Part shown: positions 24,145 to 32,591 of the stretch, piece after piece
Layout of the letters: every line of letters begins with the position of its first letter
Numbering within the stretch: the stretch's first letter is position 1
Assembly: GCF_014648355.1 (NCBI RefSeq)
Contig: NZ_BMQY01000001.1
Location: 248,001-312,000 of the forward strand
Direction of reading: 5' to 3'
Length of the DNA: 64,000 nt
Source of the DNA: Couchioplanes azureus
GTDB taxonomy: Bacteria > Actinomycetota > Actinomycetes > Mycobacteriales > Micromonosporaceae
Program-made: the position numbers and the translations under genes
The notes under the pieces: generated by a model
Database searches by the model: none
The model's input: only the letters and a program-made list of their open reading frames with translations
Told to the model about the DNA's origin: nothing

Positions 24145-25290
24145 GTGAGATTCGAGGTCAGCAAGGTCCTCGATGCCATCGAGGCGCGCCTCACCACCGA
24201 TCCCGCCCTCGCGCGGGCCGTCGTCGATCTTTCCGAGATCGTCCGCTATGCCGACCTCGACGGCGGTCGTCCGGCCAGCATGTTGCGGCTGGGCCTGGTC
24301 ATCGACGCGCTCGGCCGCCACGTCGCCGAGGAGAACGTCCCGGTGTACGCGGTGGTGCCCCGCGGCCTGCTCTCCGACGCCGATCTCACCTCGAACGAGC
24401 GCATGGTGGTGCGCCGCTGGGCCGACGACGGCGTGGTCGAGGTCGTGCCGCAGGTCGACGACCGGGTGTTCGAGGTCGCCGAGCTGCTGGGGCTGCCCGT
24501 GCTCACCCGCGGCCGGGGCGAGCAGTTCCAGGACCGCCGCCCCTGGGTCGCCGAGCCCGGCCGCCTGCTCGCCGCCGTGCCGGGCGCCGGCGGGCCGGTC
24601 CTGGTGGCGCAGGTCGGGCGCGGCGAGGTGCCGGCCGTCGGCGAGCCGTCGCCGATGGGGCGCAAGCTGCTTTCCCGCGTGTGGGGCTGCCCGGAGTCCA
24701 CCTGCACCGCGTACGGCTCGGGTGGCGACCCGGACAGCCCGTTCGCCGACATGCGCAAGACGACGAGCCCGGTCTCGCAGCCGCCGCCGGCGTTGCGGTC
24801 CGGCGTGCCGACCTGCCCCCGGCACGGCGCCCGGTTGCGCGACGCTGGTCCGCGCCCGGCGGTCGAGGTTCTGTCCGTACGCATCGACGGCGTCGTCCGC
24901 CGGCGTTTCGTGGTCTCGACGGAGAACCCGGTGGTGGTGGGCCGGGCGCCCGAGGGCGGCGGGGTGATGCTGGGCCAGTGGCTGAACGACGACGCCCGGA
25001 AGTGGATCAGCCGCGGGCATGTCCGGCTGGCGCTGCGCAGTGGCGAGCTGAGCGCCCAGGACGTGAGCACCAACGGCACCGGTATCCGCCCGAACGGCTC
25101 GTTCGACGACGACCAGCGCATCACGCTGAACCGCGACGAGACGCGCGCGCTGGGCCCCACCGACGTGGTGGAGCTCTACGCGAACGTGTACGTGGGCCGG
25201 GCCAGGCTGTGGAACTCCGGCGGGGTGACCCAGCCGCACTCGGTCATGGCGGAGGCGCCCACCATGGCCATCCGCAAGTTCGAACGCTGA
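24145..25290 (+). CDS. FHA-domain protein with PIN/NYN-like N-terminus
   Basis: A 381-residue protein. Residues ~1-135 look like a PIN/NYN-type nuclease-fold domain (LGLVIDALGRHVAEENVPVYAVV and DDGVVEVV...DRVFEVAELLGLPVLTR), a tentative call. A zinc-ribbon-like pair CPESTC...CPRHG lies around 195-240. A C-terminal FHA domain (~270-360) shows VVVGRAPEGG, WISRGHVRL and VSTNGTGI, the phosphothreonine-binding signature. FHA proteins report to Ser/Thr kinases. GTG 24145 is 4 bases after GGGAGG. It is convergent with ornithine aminotransferase. Confidence 0.8.
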   Translation: MRFEVSKVLDAIEARLTTDPALARAVVDLSEIVRYADLDGGRPASMLRLGLVIDALGRHVAEENVPVYAVVPRGLLSDADLTSNERMVVRRWADDGVVEVVPQVDDRVFEVAELLGLPVLTRGRGEQFQDRRPWVAEPGRLLAAVPGAGGPVLVAQVGRGEVPAVGEPSPMGRKLLSRVWGCPESTCTAYGSGGDPDSPFADMRKTTSPVSQPPPALRSGVPTCPRHGARLRDAGPRPAVEVLSVRIDGVVRRRFVVSTENPVVVGRAPEGGGVMLGQWLNDDARKWISRGHVRLALRSGELSAQDVSTNGTGIRPNGSFDDDQRITLNRDETRALGPTDVVELYANVYVGRARLWNSGGVTQPHSVMAEAPTMAIRKFER

Positions 25291-25330
25291 CGCGCCGGGC
25301 GACGGAAAGAAAGCGCGGGCGACGGGAAGA

Positions 25331-25353
25331 GCGGCGGCCGGTCAGGCCGCCGC
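25331..25353. terminator. Bidirectional hairpin terminator
   Basis: Arms GCGGCGGCC / GGCCGCCGC with a 5-base loop, in the 77-bp gap between the convergent FHA and rocD genes. Confidence 0.65.
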
Positions 25354-25367
25354 CCCACCGCCCCCTC

Positions 25368-26576
25368 TCACAGGATCGCGGCCAGCTGGGCCAGCGCGTG
25401 GTCGAGATCCGCCTCGGTCACCGACAGCGGCGGCGCGAGCCGGATCGTCGAACCGTGGGTGTCCTTGGCGAGCACGCCGCGGGCCATCAGCCGCTCCACG
25501 GCCTGCCGGCCGGTCATCAGCTCCGGGTCGATGTCTACGCCGGCCCACAGGCCGCGCCCGCGTACGGCCAGCACGCCGCGCCCGACCAGGGCGTTCAGCC
25601 CCTCGTGCAGCTTCGCGCCGAGCTCGGCGGAGCGCTGCTGGAACTCGCCGGTCTCCAGCAGCTTGACGACCGCGGTGCCGACCGCGCAGGCGAGCGGGTT
25701 GCCACCGAACGTGGAGCCGTGCTCGCCGGGCTTGAGCACGCCGAGCACGTCCTTGTTCGCCGCGACCGCGGAGACGGGCACGATGCCGCCGCCGAGCGCC
25801 TTGCCGAGCAGGTACATGTCCGGGACGACGCCCTCGTGCTCGATCGCGAAGGTCTTGCCCGTACGCCCCAGGCCGGACTGGATCTCGTCGGCGATGAAGA
25901 GCACGTTGTTGTCGGTGCAGAGCTGCCGGACGCCGGCGAGGTAGCCCGCCGGCGGGACCAGCACGCCGGCCTCGCCCTGGATGGGCTCGAGCAGCACGGC
26001 GACCGTGTTCGGGGTGATGGCGGCCGCGATGGCCGCGCTGTCGCCGTACGGAACGATGGTGAAGCCCGGGGTGTACGGCCCGAAGTCGTTGCGCGCGTCC
26101 GGGTCCGTGGAGAAGCTGATGATCGTCGTGGTGCGGCCGTGGAAGTTGTCCGCCGCGACGATGATCTCGGCCTGCCCGTCCGGCACGCCCTTGACCTGGT
26201 AACCCCACTTGCGCGCGACCTTGATGCCGGTCTCCACGGCCTCGGCGCCGGTGTTCATCGGCAGCACGAGCTCCTTGCCGCACAGTTCGGCGAGGCGGTG
26301 GCAGAACTCCGCGAACTGGTCGTGCACGAACGCGCGGCTGGTCAGCGTGAGCCGGTCGAGCTGCGCGTGGGCGGCGGCGATCAGGCCGGGGTGGCGGTGC
26401 CCGAAGTTCAGGGCCGAGTACCCGGAGAGGAAGTCCAGGTAGCGCTTGCCGTCGACGTCGGTGACCCAGGCGCCCTCGGCGTCGGAGATCACCACGGGCA
26501 GCGGGTGGTAGTTGTGCGCCGTCCAGCGCTCGGCGTCCGCGAGCGCTCCGGGCGTACGCATGTCCAGGTCGGTCAT
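25368..26576 (-). CDS. rocD: Ornithine aminotransferase
   Basis: A 402-residue class III PLP aminotransferase that converts ornithine and 2-oxoglutarate to glutamate-5-semialdehyde and glutamate. It has the N-terminal NYHPLPVVISDAEGAWVTDVDG, the PLP-stacking region NTGAEAVETGIKVARKWGY, the ADEIQSGLGRTGK motif and the PLP lysine in LLGKALGGGIVPVSA. These are all typical of RocD rather than acetylornithine transaminase. The ATG overlaps the stop of the upstream DDAH-like gene (ATGA), so arginine-derived ornithine is likely funnelled directly into proline/glutamate metabolism. Confidence 0.92.
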   Translation of the reverse strand: MTDLDMRTPGALADAERWTAHNYHPLPVVISDAEGAWVTDVDGKRYLDFLSGYSALNFGHRHPGLIAAAHAQLDRLTLTSRAFVHDQFAEFCHRLAELCGKELVLPMNTGAEAVETGIKVARKWGYQVKGVPDGQAEIIVAADNFHGRTTTIISFSTDPDARNDFGPYTPGFTIVPYGDSAAIAAAITPNTVAVLLEPIQGEAGVLVPPAGYLAGVRQLCTDNNVLFIADEIQSGLGRTGKTFAIEHEGVVPDMYLLGKALGGGIVPVSAVAANKDVLGVLKPGEHGSTFGGNPLACAVGTAVVKLLETGEFQQRSAELGAKLHEGLNALVGRGVLAVRGRGLWAGVDIDPELMTGRQAVERLMARGVLAKDTHGSTIRLAPPLSVTEADLDHALAQLAAIL

Positions 26577-27376
26577 CCTCGAACCTCCAGGGTGCAGCAC
26601 TTCGGTCCGCCGCCGGCCTTGCGCAGCTCGCTCACGTCGACCCCCACGGTCTGGTAGCCCGCGGCCTGCAGGGCCGCGGTCAGCGCGGTGGCCTGGACCG
26701 GCAGGACCACGGTACGGCCGTCGCTGACCGCGTTGAGGCCCAGCACTTCCGCGTCGGCCTGGGTGGCGATGACCGCGTTCGGGAACAGGCGGCGGAGCAC
26801 GGCCTGCGATCCCGGCGAGAACGCGGACGGCAGGTAAGCGACGTTACGCTCATCGAGCACGCAAAGTGCGGTGTCGAGGTGGTAAAACGCCGGGTCGACC
26901 AGCTGGAGGGTGATCACCGGGCGGCCGAAGACCTCCTGCGTCTGCGCGTGCGCGGCGTGCGCCGTGCGGAAGCCGGTGCCGGCGAGCAGCACGTCCCCGG
27001 CGAGCAGGATGTCGCCTTCGCCCTCGTTGGTGTACTTCGAGTCGAAGACCTCGAAGCCGGCATCGGAGAACCACGCCTTGTACGCGGGCGCCTCGTCGGC
27101 GCGCTCGGCGTCCTTGAACTGCACGGCGAGCACCTTGCCGTCGACGACGGTCGCGCCGTTGGCGGCGAACACCATGTCGGGCAGGCCGGGCAGCGGGTCG
27201 ATCAGGTCGACGGTGTGGCCCAGGTCGAGGAACGTCTGCCGCAGGTTCTCCCACTGACTGACGGCCAGGGCGTTGTCGTACGGTGCCGTCGGGTCCATCC
27301 ACGGATTGATCCGGTACGTGACGGCGAAGTGGGTGGGCCGGCACATCAGGTACCGGCGCGGGGCAGCAGTCGTCAT
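26573..27376 (-). CDS. DDAH-like amidinohydrolase (dimethylargininase or arginine dihydrolase)
   Basis: A 267-residue member of the guanidino-group-modifying superfamily. The nucleophilic Cys lies near the end (GGPKCCTLEVRG), the catalytic His in FYHLDTALCVL and the acidic pocket in NEGEGDILLAG. Annotated relatives are N,N-dimethylarginine dimethylaminohydrolases. The N-terminus RRYLMCRPTHF...RINPWMDP also recalls the catalytic domain of arginine dihydrolases (ArgZ/AgrE) that release ornithine. It is cotranscribed with rocD, which consumes ornithine. The product (citrulline or ornithine) cannot be decided from sequence. Confidence 0.8.
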   Translation of the reverse strand: MTTAAPRRYLMCRPTHFAVTYRINPWMDPTAPYDNALAVSQWENLRQTFLDLGHTVDLIDPLPGLPDMVFAANGATVVDGKVLAVQFKDAERADEAPAYKAWFSDAGFEVFDSKYTNEGEGDILLAGDVLLAGTGFRTAHAAHAQTQEVFGRPVITLQLVDPAFYHLDTALCVLDERNVAYLPSAFSPGSQAVLRRLFPNAVIATQADAEVLGLNAVSDGRTVVLPVQATALTAALQAAGYQTVGVDVSELRKAGGGPKCCTLEVRG

Positions 27377-27640
27377 GTCGGAAACGCTATGCGCGAAGGG
27401 CCTGCGTACGCCCCCGACCAGTCTTGCGCGACGCGGCGAATCGTTGCGTGATCAGCTTCGGCGGCGACGATTCGTTGCACACGCGTCGGGGGCGGCGCAC
27501 CGCCGCCCCCGCACAAACGTTGCCGTCGCACCCCGGACCGCTCGGCGGTGGCCGCCGGCCGGTGTGGTCCCGCACTTTCCGGCGCACCGCCGGATGATTT
27601 CGGGGCGGGACGGTGGTGGCCGTCCCGGTTCCGAGGGGTC

Positions 27641-27663
27641 ACCGGCGGCGCATCGCCGCCGGT
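27641..27663 (-). terminator. Hairpin terminator
   Basis: A 10-bp-arm hairpin (ACCGGCGGCG / CGCCGCCGGT, 3-base loop) sits 17 bp after the stop of the gene at 27680. It occupies part of the 303-bp gap before the DDAH-like gene; the rest of that gap shows no gene. Confidence 0.65.
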
Positions 27664-27679
27664 GAATGTCGGATACCCG

Positions 27680-28360
27680 TCAGAAGCGGTCCGCAAACTG
27701 TGAGTCGAGCCACTGGCGGAGATCGCCGGCGGGCTGCATGTCGGTGCCCAGCCAGGAGAGGGAGCCGGTGAGCGCCAGGATGCCGACGACGATCGCGAAC
27801 AGCGCCAGCACCATGCCGATCAGCGCGTCGGTCTTGCCGGCGACGTGCCGCCTGCCCGTGGCCCGGACGCCGGCGATCGACAGCACCAGGGCGAGCCCGG
27901 CGACGCCGATGCCGTAGCCGAGCAGCGGGCCGGAGAGCACGAGCAGGGCGCCGGCCACGCCGGTGATCAGCGCGAGCGTGGCGAGCAGACTCGCCCGCGG
28001 CTTCGGACCGGGAGCGACCGGCGCGCCCGCGGTACGGGCGTCACGCTCGGCGACGCGCCGCTCGGCGAGGGTGTGGTCGGGATCCTTGCCGTCGGCACCC
28101 TTGCCATCGGGACCCTGGCGGTCGGGACCCTGGCGGTCGGGACCTTTGCGGTCGACGACCCCGATGGCACCGGTCCGGTCCGCTTCCGAAGCCGCGCGCC
28201 CCGAAGCGGGGGTAGCACGGTCCGGGGCGGGGGTCGCGCGTCCGGTCACGGCCGGAGTGGCGGCGGCGGAGTCGGTGGTATCGGCGCGCGCGGCGACGGG
28301 CGCGCGGTCTTCGGTCTCGGGGGCGGTGTGGGACTGCCGGGAGAACGTCGGGATTCTCAC
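27680..28360 (-). CDS. DUF4190-like membrane protein with charged repeat N-terminus
   Basis: A 226-residue protein. The N-terminal ~130 residues are hydrophilic, with Asp/Lys/Gly/Pro repeats (RQGP, GKGA units) encoded by 15-bp direct repeats around 28095-28155. Two long hydrophobic helices follow (~135-185, ATLALITGVAGALLV and GIGVAGLALVLSI), the pattern of DUF4190 proteins, then a third helix and a short tail with SLSWLGTDMQPAG. GTG 28360 has a perfect AAGGAGG 7 bases upstream. The longer frame to 28444 is rejected. The function is unknown. Confidence 0.75.
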   Translation of the reverse strand: MRIPTFSRQSHTAPETEDRAPVAARADTTDSAAATPAVTGRATPAPDRATPASGRAASEADRTGAIGVVDRKGPDRQGPDRQGPDGKGADGKDPDHTLAERRVAERDARTAGAPVAPGPKPRASLLATLALITGVAGALLVLSGPLLGYGIGVAGLALVLSIAGVRATGRRHVAGKTDALIGMVLALFAIVVGILALTGSLSWLGTDMQPAGDLRQWLDSQFADRF

Positions 28361-28427
28361 GTCAGCACCTCCTTCGAACCTTCGGGGGATGGCATCGCTA
28401 TACCCCGGGGCCCGTGACGGCACACCG

Positions 28428-28457
28428 GACGGGCGCGCGGTCACCCGCGCGCCCGTC
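28428..28457 (-). terminator. Hairpin terminator after clpP
   Basis: Perfect 13-bp arms (GACGGGCGCGCGG and its complement) with a 4-base loop, 12 bp beyond the clpP stop codon. Confidence 0.75.
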
Positions 28458-28469
28458 GGAAAGGGCCGG

Positions 28470-29078
28470 TCAGACCAGCGCGGACGTCGACGTGACGTCG
28501 GCCGCCTTGGAGATCACGTGGTCGACGATGCCGTAGTCCTTCGCCTCCTGCGCGGTGAACCAGCGGTCCCGGTCCGAGTCGATCTCGATCTCCTCGGGGG
28601 TGTGGCCGGTGTGGAAGGCGATCCGCTCGTTCATGACCTTCTTGATGTGCAGCATGCTCTCGGCCTGGATGGCGATGTCGGCCGCGGTGCCGCCGATGCC
28701 GCCGGAGAGCTGGTGCATCATCACCCGGGCGTGCGGCAGCGCATAGCGCTTGCCGGGGGTGCCGGCGCAGAGCAGGAACTGCCCCATCGAGGCGGCCATG
28801 CCCATGGCGATCGTGGCCACGTCGTTCTTGATGTACTGCATCGTGTCGTACACGGCCATGCCGGCGCTGATCGAGCCGCCCGGCGAGTTGATGTAGAGGG
28901 CGATGTCCTTCTCGCTGTCGGCCGAGGCGAGCAGCAGCATCTGGGCGCAGATGCGGTTGGTCACCTCGTCGTTGACCTCGCTGCCGAGGAAGATGATCCG
29001 CTCCCGGAGCAGCCTCTCGAAGACCTGGTCGTCAAAGGACGCGCCACCCGATCGCATCACGAAGTCGTCAACACTCAT
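28470..29078 (-). CDS. clpP: ATP-dependent Clp protease proteolytic subunit
   Basis: A 202-residue serine peptidase, the proteolytic core of Clp complexes. The triad is visible: Ser97 in GMAASMGQ, His122 in VMMHQLSGG and Asp in SDRDRWF. NSPGGSISAGMAVYD and EIEIDSDRD are typical. ATG 29078 has GAGGG about 7 bases upstream; a longer N-terminus from 29120 is less likely. No clpX or second clpP is adjacent, unlike the usual actinobacterial clpP1-clpP2-clpX order, so this is probably an extra paralogue (ClpP3/ClpP4-like). It is followed by a strong terminator. Confidence 0.93.
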   Translation of the reverse strand: MSVDDFVMRSGGASFDDQVFERLLRERIIFLGSEVNDEVTNRICAQMLLLASADSEKDIALYINSPGGSISAGMAVYDTMQYIKNDVATIAMGMAASMGQFLLCAGTPGKRYALPHARVMMHQLSGGIGGTAADIAIQAESMLHIKKVMNERIAFHTGHTPEEIEIDSDRDRWFTAQEAKDYGIVDHVISKAADVTSTSALV

Positions 29079-29196
29079 GGACCCACCCTCTCGCACGAGC
29101 CGGACGGGTGCGGCACCCACCCGGCATCAGACGCCTCCTACCTTTCCCGGTAACGAGGGCCGCGCCCAGCGATTCCCCTGAGGGCGAAAGGCGAAA

Positions 29197-30258
29197 TCAG
29201 CCGGACGTGGCGGACGCGCGCCGGGCCGTCCAGTCCGTGCTCAGCGGGCGCGGTCGGGGTCCGTGCTCGTCGATCCAGGCGTCGATGCGAGCCCACCAGT
29301 CGTAGAGCCAGGCGATCCGCTCCGCCTCGGTCGCCGGGATCTCCTCCGGGGGCACGCTCCAGCAGCGCATCACGAGCTGCTTGTCCATGGGCAGCTCGCG
29401 CCACACGTCCGCCACGGTCAGCATCTTGTCCAGGCCGGTGTGCGCCACGAAGATCACGCCCGCGTCCGGGGCGGCGTCGATCGCCGCGAGCAGGCCGCCC
29501 GGTTTCGGCGGGAGGACGTTGCGCAGGCCCTCCGCGCGTACCGCCATGTCCTCGAGGCCGCGGTCGCGGAGCCGGGCGATGGCGCGGGTCCGGCGGTGCG
29601 GGGTGAAGTTGCCGCCCTCGGGGAAGATGACGAACGCGTCGTTGTGGTCCAGGCCGTTCGCCAGCGCGCCCACCTCCTTCTCCAGGTCGGTCACGCCGGG
29701 GCGGCCCGGCGTGATGAACCTGTTGGGCAGGCGGTTCAGCAGGACGTCGACCGCGGGGTCCCACTGCAGAGCGGCCTTGAGGACGATGCGCGGCTCCCGC
29801 TCGAACCAGTTGACGAGGGCATGGATGAGGACGAAGGAGTCGCCGGGGCCCGCGTGCCGGCTGACCACGATCTCCGGGCGGCCGGGCAGGCCCGTGTCGG
29901 GGTCGGTGCCCACGACGTCGATGCTCAGGTGCAGCGACCACTTGGCCACCCAGAACAGCGCCTGGAGGAACTTGCCGGTCAGGACGTAGTGGGCCCGCTG
30001 GAAGGCCGGCGTACGGATCCTCCAGCCGCACCCGGACGCCACCCAGAGCACCGCCAGGCTGACCAGGGCCGCCGCATCCCAGGCGAGGTAGAAGACCGCC
30101 AGGAAGGCGAGGCGGGGCAGCCGCAGGTGCCCGGGGGCGAACGGAGTCGCCGTGAGGGCGATCAGGATCCACACCGGCAGCGTGGTCAGCAGCACGACCG
30201 CAAGGACCACAACTGCCGGCGCGATGAGCAGGCGGCGGACCCACGGCGGCGGCAGCAT
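29197..30258 (-). CDS. 1-acylglycerol-3-phosphate acyltransferase-like (PlsC) membrane protein
   Basis: A 353-residue acyltransferase. The N-terminal ~90 residues contain two to three membrane helices. The PlsC domain shows the HX4D motif as SRHAGPGDSFVL and the glycerophosphate-binding FPEGGNFTP. The C-terminal part (DKMLTVADVWRELPMDKQLVMRCW) is typical of a long PlsC subgroup. It probably esterifies lysophosphatidic acid or a related lipid. ATG 30258 shares one base with the stop of the upstream patatin gene (TGATG), so the two form a unit and may remodel membrane lipids together. Confidence 0.85.
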   Translation of the reverse strand: MLPPPWVRRLLIAPAVVVLAVVLLTTLPVWILIALTATPFAPGHLRLPRLAFLAVFYLAWDAAALVSLAVLWVASGCGWRIRTPAFQRAHYVLTGKFLQALFWVAKWSLHLSIDVVGTDPDTGLPGRPEIVVSRHAGPGDSFVLIHALVNWFEREPRIVLKAALQWDPAVDVLLNRLPNRFITPGRPGVTDLEKEVGALANGLDHNDAFVIFPEGGNFTPHRRTRAIARLRDRGLEDMAVRAEGLRNVLPPKPGGLLAAIDAAPDAGVIFVAHTGLDKMLTVADVWRELPMDKQLVMRCWSVPPEEIPATEAERIAWLYDWWARIDAWIDEHGPRPRPLSTDWTARRASATSG

Positions 30259-31112
30259 CACGAGCCGTCGCCGGGCGCGGGGAGGACGTCGTTCGCGGCG
30301 AGATAGCGCCGGGTGGCCGTGTACGCGCGGCTGATGCGGCGCCCGGCGGCGGCCATGTCGCGGTACGCCCACGGGAGATCGTCGCGGGTCTCGCCGCCAC
30401 CGGTCGGTAGGACGTGCACGCTCACATCGTCGGGCAACGAGGCAAGCTCGCGGGCGAACCGGTGGCGGCGAGCGATCTCGAAGGCCACCTGGGCCACCTC
30501 CCACGGCCGCCGGGGCACGGACAACGGCCGCTCGATGCGCCCGACCTGGAGTACGAAGATCAGCTTGGCGCCGACGCGCACCGCCTCCCCGATCGGGATC
30601 GAGTTGACGATGCCGCCGTCGACGAAGTGCTCGCCCGCGATCTCCTTCGGGGGCAGCAACCCCGGCACCGAGGACGAGGCGAGCACGGCGTCGACGAGCG
30701 GCCCGTCGTCGAACCAGTGCTCGGCGGCCCGCTCGATGCTCGCGGCGCAGCACCGGAAGGGCACCTTGAGATCGGCGAAGGTCGCGTCCGCACCGAGCTC
30801 GGCGCTGAGCAGGCGGCGCAGGGGCAGGGGCGAGTGCAGGTGGGTCCGCGCCGCGAACCGCCGGAGCTGGCGGGCGAGCGAGTCCCCGTACACCTCGGCT
30901 GCCTCGGGTGACGCCCAGAGCCGGACCAGGCGGTCGGTGACCGCCTCGGTGGGGTCGGCGGCGACGAGCGCGCCGTTGACCGCGCCGATCGACGTGCCCA
31001 CGACCACGTCGGGCCGGTGACCGGCGCGGAACAGCGCCCGCAGCATGCCGACCTGGACGGCGCCGAGGACGCCTCCCCCGCCCAGCACGAACGCGACCGG
31101 CCCCATGCCCAC
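30258..31112 (-). CDS. Patatin-like phospholipase
   Basis: A 284-residue patatin family lipase with a Ser-Asp dyad. It has the oxyanion loop LGGGGVLGAVQVG, the nucleophile GTSIGAVNG and the catalytic Asp in VDGGIVNSIPIG. It is expected to cleave acyl groups from phospholipids or lipid esters. The start is uncertain (GTG 31112 or ATG 31106; neither has a clear ribosome site). It begins 17 bp after the chitinase stop and is coupled to the PlsC-like gene, suggesting deacylation-reacylation of membrane lipids. Confidence 0.88.
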   Translation of the reverse strand: MGMGPVAFVLGGGGVLGAVQVGMLRALFRAGHRPDVVVGTSIGAVNGALVAADPTEAVTDRLVRLWASPEAAEVYGDSLARQLRRFAARTHLHSPLPLRRLLSAELGADATFADLKVPFRCCAASIERAAEHWFDDGPLVDAVLASSSVPGLLPPKEIAGEHFVDGGIVNSIPIGEAVRVGAKLIFVLQVGRIERPLSVPRRPWEVAQVAFEIARRHRFARELASLPDDVSVHVLPTGGGETRDDLPWAYRDMAAAGRRISRAYTATRRYLAANDVLPAPGDGS

Positions 31113-31128
31113 ATCGTTGCACGCAGGC

Positions 31129-32523
31129 TCAGCCCAGGCCGTTGAGGAAGGGCTCGTGCGCGGTGCGGAACTCCCATCCGTAGTACTTGTCCCAGTTGAT
31201 CGACCAGGTCATCAGGCCGCGGAAGCCGGGGTTGGTGCCGCTGCGGACCGCGTACCCTCCGCAGTTGGTGCCCTTGACCAGGCAGGTCACCGCCTGCTGG
31301 ACGCCCGCCGGGGCCACGTACCCGTTGCCGGCGCTGACCGACGACGGGGCGCCGAAGGCGACCTGGTCCTCGCGCAGGGCCGGGAAGACGTTGGCCTGGT
31401 TGCCCGCGACCGGGAAGCCCGCGAGCAGCATGTCCGTCATCGCGATGTGGAAATCGGCCCCGCCCATGGTGTGGTACTGCCCGTCCAGGCCCATGATCGG
31501 GCCACTGTTGTAGTCCTGGACGTGCAGCACCGTCAGGTCGTCCCGCAACGCGTGGATGACCGGCAGGTACGAGCCCGCCCGCGGGTCCTGACCACCCCAC
31601 GGCCCGGAGCCGTAGTACTGGTGGCCGAGCTGGACGAAGAACGTCTCCGGCGCCATGGTCAGCACGAAGGCCGCGCCGTACCGGGCCTTGAGCGCCTTGA
31701 GGGCCGCGATGAGGTTGACGACCACCGGTGTCGTCGGGTTCCGGAAGTCGGTGTCCCCGGTGTTCAGCGACAGCGAGTGACCCTCGAAGTCGATGTCGAC
31801 GCCGTCCAGGCCGTAGCGGTCGATGACGGCGCTCACCGAGCGTACGAACGCGTCACGGGCCGCCGTCGTGGTCAGCTGCACCTGGCCGTTGGCGCCGCCG
31901 ATGGAGAGCAGCACCTTCTTGCCGGCCGCGCGCTTGGCCCGGATGGCGTCGCGGAACTCCGTCTCGCTCTCCACGCCGGGGCACTCGGTCGCCGGGCAGA
32001 GGGTGAAGCGGATGTCGCCGGAGGTGGCCGAGGTCGGCTCGCCGAACGCCAGGTTGATGATGTCCCAGTCGGCCGGCACGTCGGCCATCCGCAGGTATCC
32101 GGAACCGTTGGCGAAGCTGGCGTGCAGGTATCCGATCAGGGCGTGCTTCGGCAGCCCACCGGGCGGGACGGCCGTGGGCGGGGTCGTGGGTGGAGTGGTG
32201 GGTGCGGTCGTGGGTGCAGTGGTGGGCGGCGTCGCGGGGGGTGTGGTCGGCGGCGTGGTCGGCGGGGTCGTGCCGCCGCAGGCGCCGTTGTCGGCCCAGG
32301 CGTCCCACTGACCACTGTGGGTCGCCGGGCTCTCGTTCTGGGTCCACCACTTCGCCGTGAAGTTGTGGCCGGACTGCGAGGCGGTCATGTCCTTGGTGTA
32401 AACGGAGTTCGCGTTCCAGGCGGGCGCGCACCCGGCGGCGGCGCTGGCGGACGAGGCGAGGGGGACGGCGAAACCGGAGGCGGCGAGCAGGACGGCCGCG
32501 GCGAGGAGCGGGGATCGGCGCAT
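31129..32523 (-). CDS. Secreted chitinase, CBM5/12 plus GH18
   Basis: A 464-residue secreted enzyme. Order: signal peptide (~32), CBM5/12 module with AKWWTQNESPATHSGQWD, a Thr/Pro linker of TPPT units (~88-125) and a GH18 domain. The catalytic motif is LDGVDIDFEG, with VLLSIGGANG upstream and TWSINWDKYYG at the end; this is the ChiC/ChiD-like bacterial group. GGAGG lies 8 bases before ATG 32523. The promoter at 32563-32591 has the same architecture as that of the chitinase at 15107, so the two loci are probably coregulated. Confidence 0.93.
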   Translation of the reverse strand: MRRSPLLAAAVLLAASGFAVPLASSASAAAGCAPAWNANSVYTKDMTASQSGHNFTAKWWTQNESPATHSGQWDAWADNGACGGTTPPTTPPTTPPATPPTTAPTTAPTTPPTTPPTAVPPGGLPKHALIGYLHASFANGSGYLRMADVPADWDIINLAFGEPTSATSGDIRFTLCPATECPGVESETEFRDAIRAKRAAGKKVLLSIGGANGQVQLTTTAARDAFVRSVSAVIDRYGLDGVDIDFEGHSLSLNTGDTDFRNPTTPVVVNLIAALKALKARYGAAFVLTMAPETFFVQLGHQYYGSGPWGGQDPRAGSYLPVIHALRDDLTVLHVQDYNSGPIMGLDGQYHTMGGADFHIAMTDMLLAGFPVAGNQANVFPALREDQVAFGAPSSVSAGNGYVAPAGVQQAVTCLVKGTNCGGYAVRSGTNPGFRGLMTWSINWDKYYGWEFRTAHEPFLNGLG

Positions 32524-32562
32524 GGGGATGGCCTCCACGTCGGTATATCGACAGTTGGCCAA

Positions 32563-32591
32563 TTATTAGGTTTGTTAACTGAGTCTGTCCA
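32563..32591 (-). promoter_or_regulatory. Chitinase promoter with GTTAACA spacer motif
   Basis: On the minus strand: -35 TGGACA (32586-32591), 17-bp spacer, -10 TAATAA (32563-32568), then TTGGCC. GTTAACA lies in the spacer at the same position as in the promoter at 16382. The -35 lies within the last codons of the upstream TetR gene. Confidence 0.7.
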
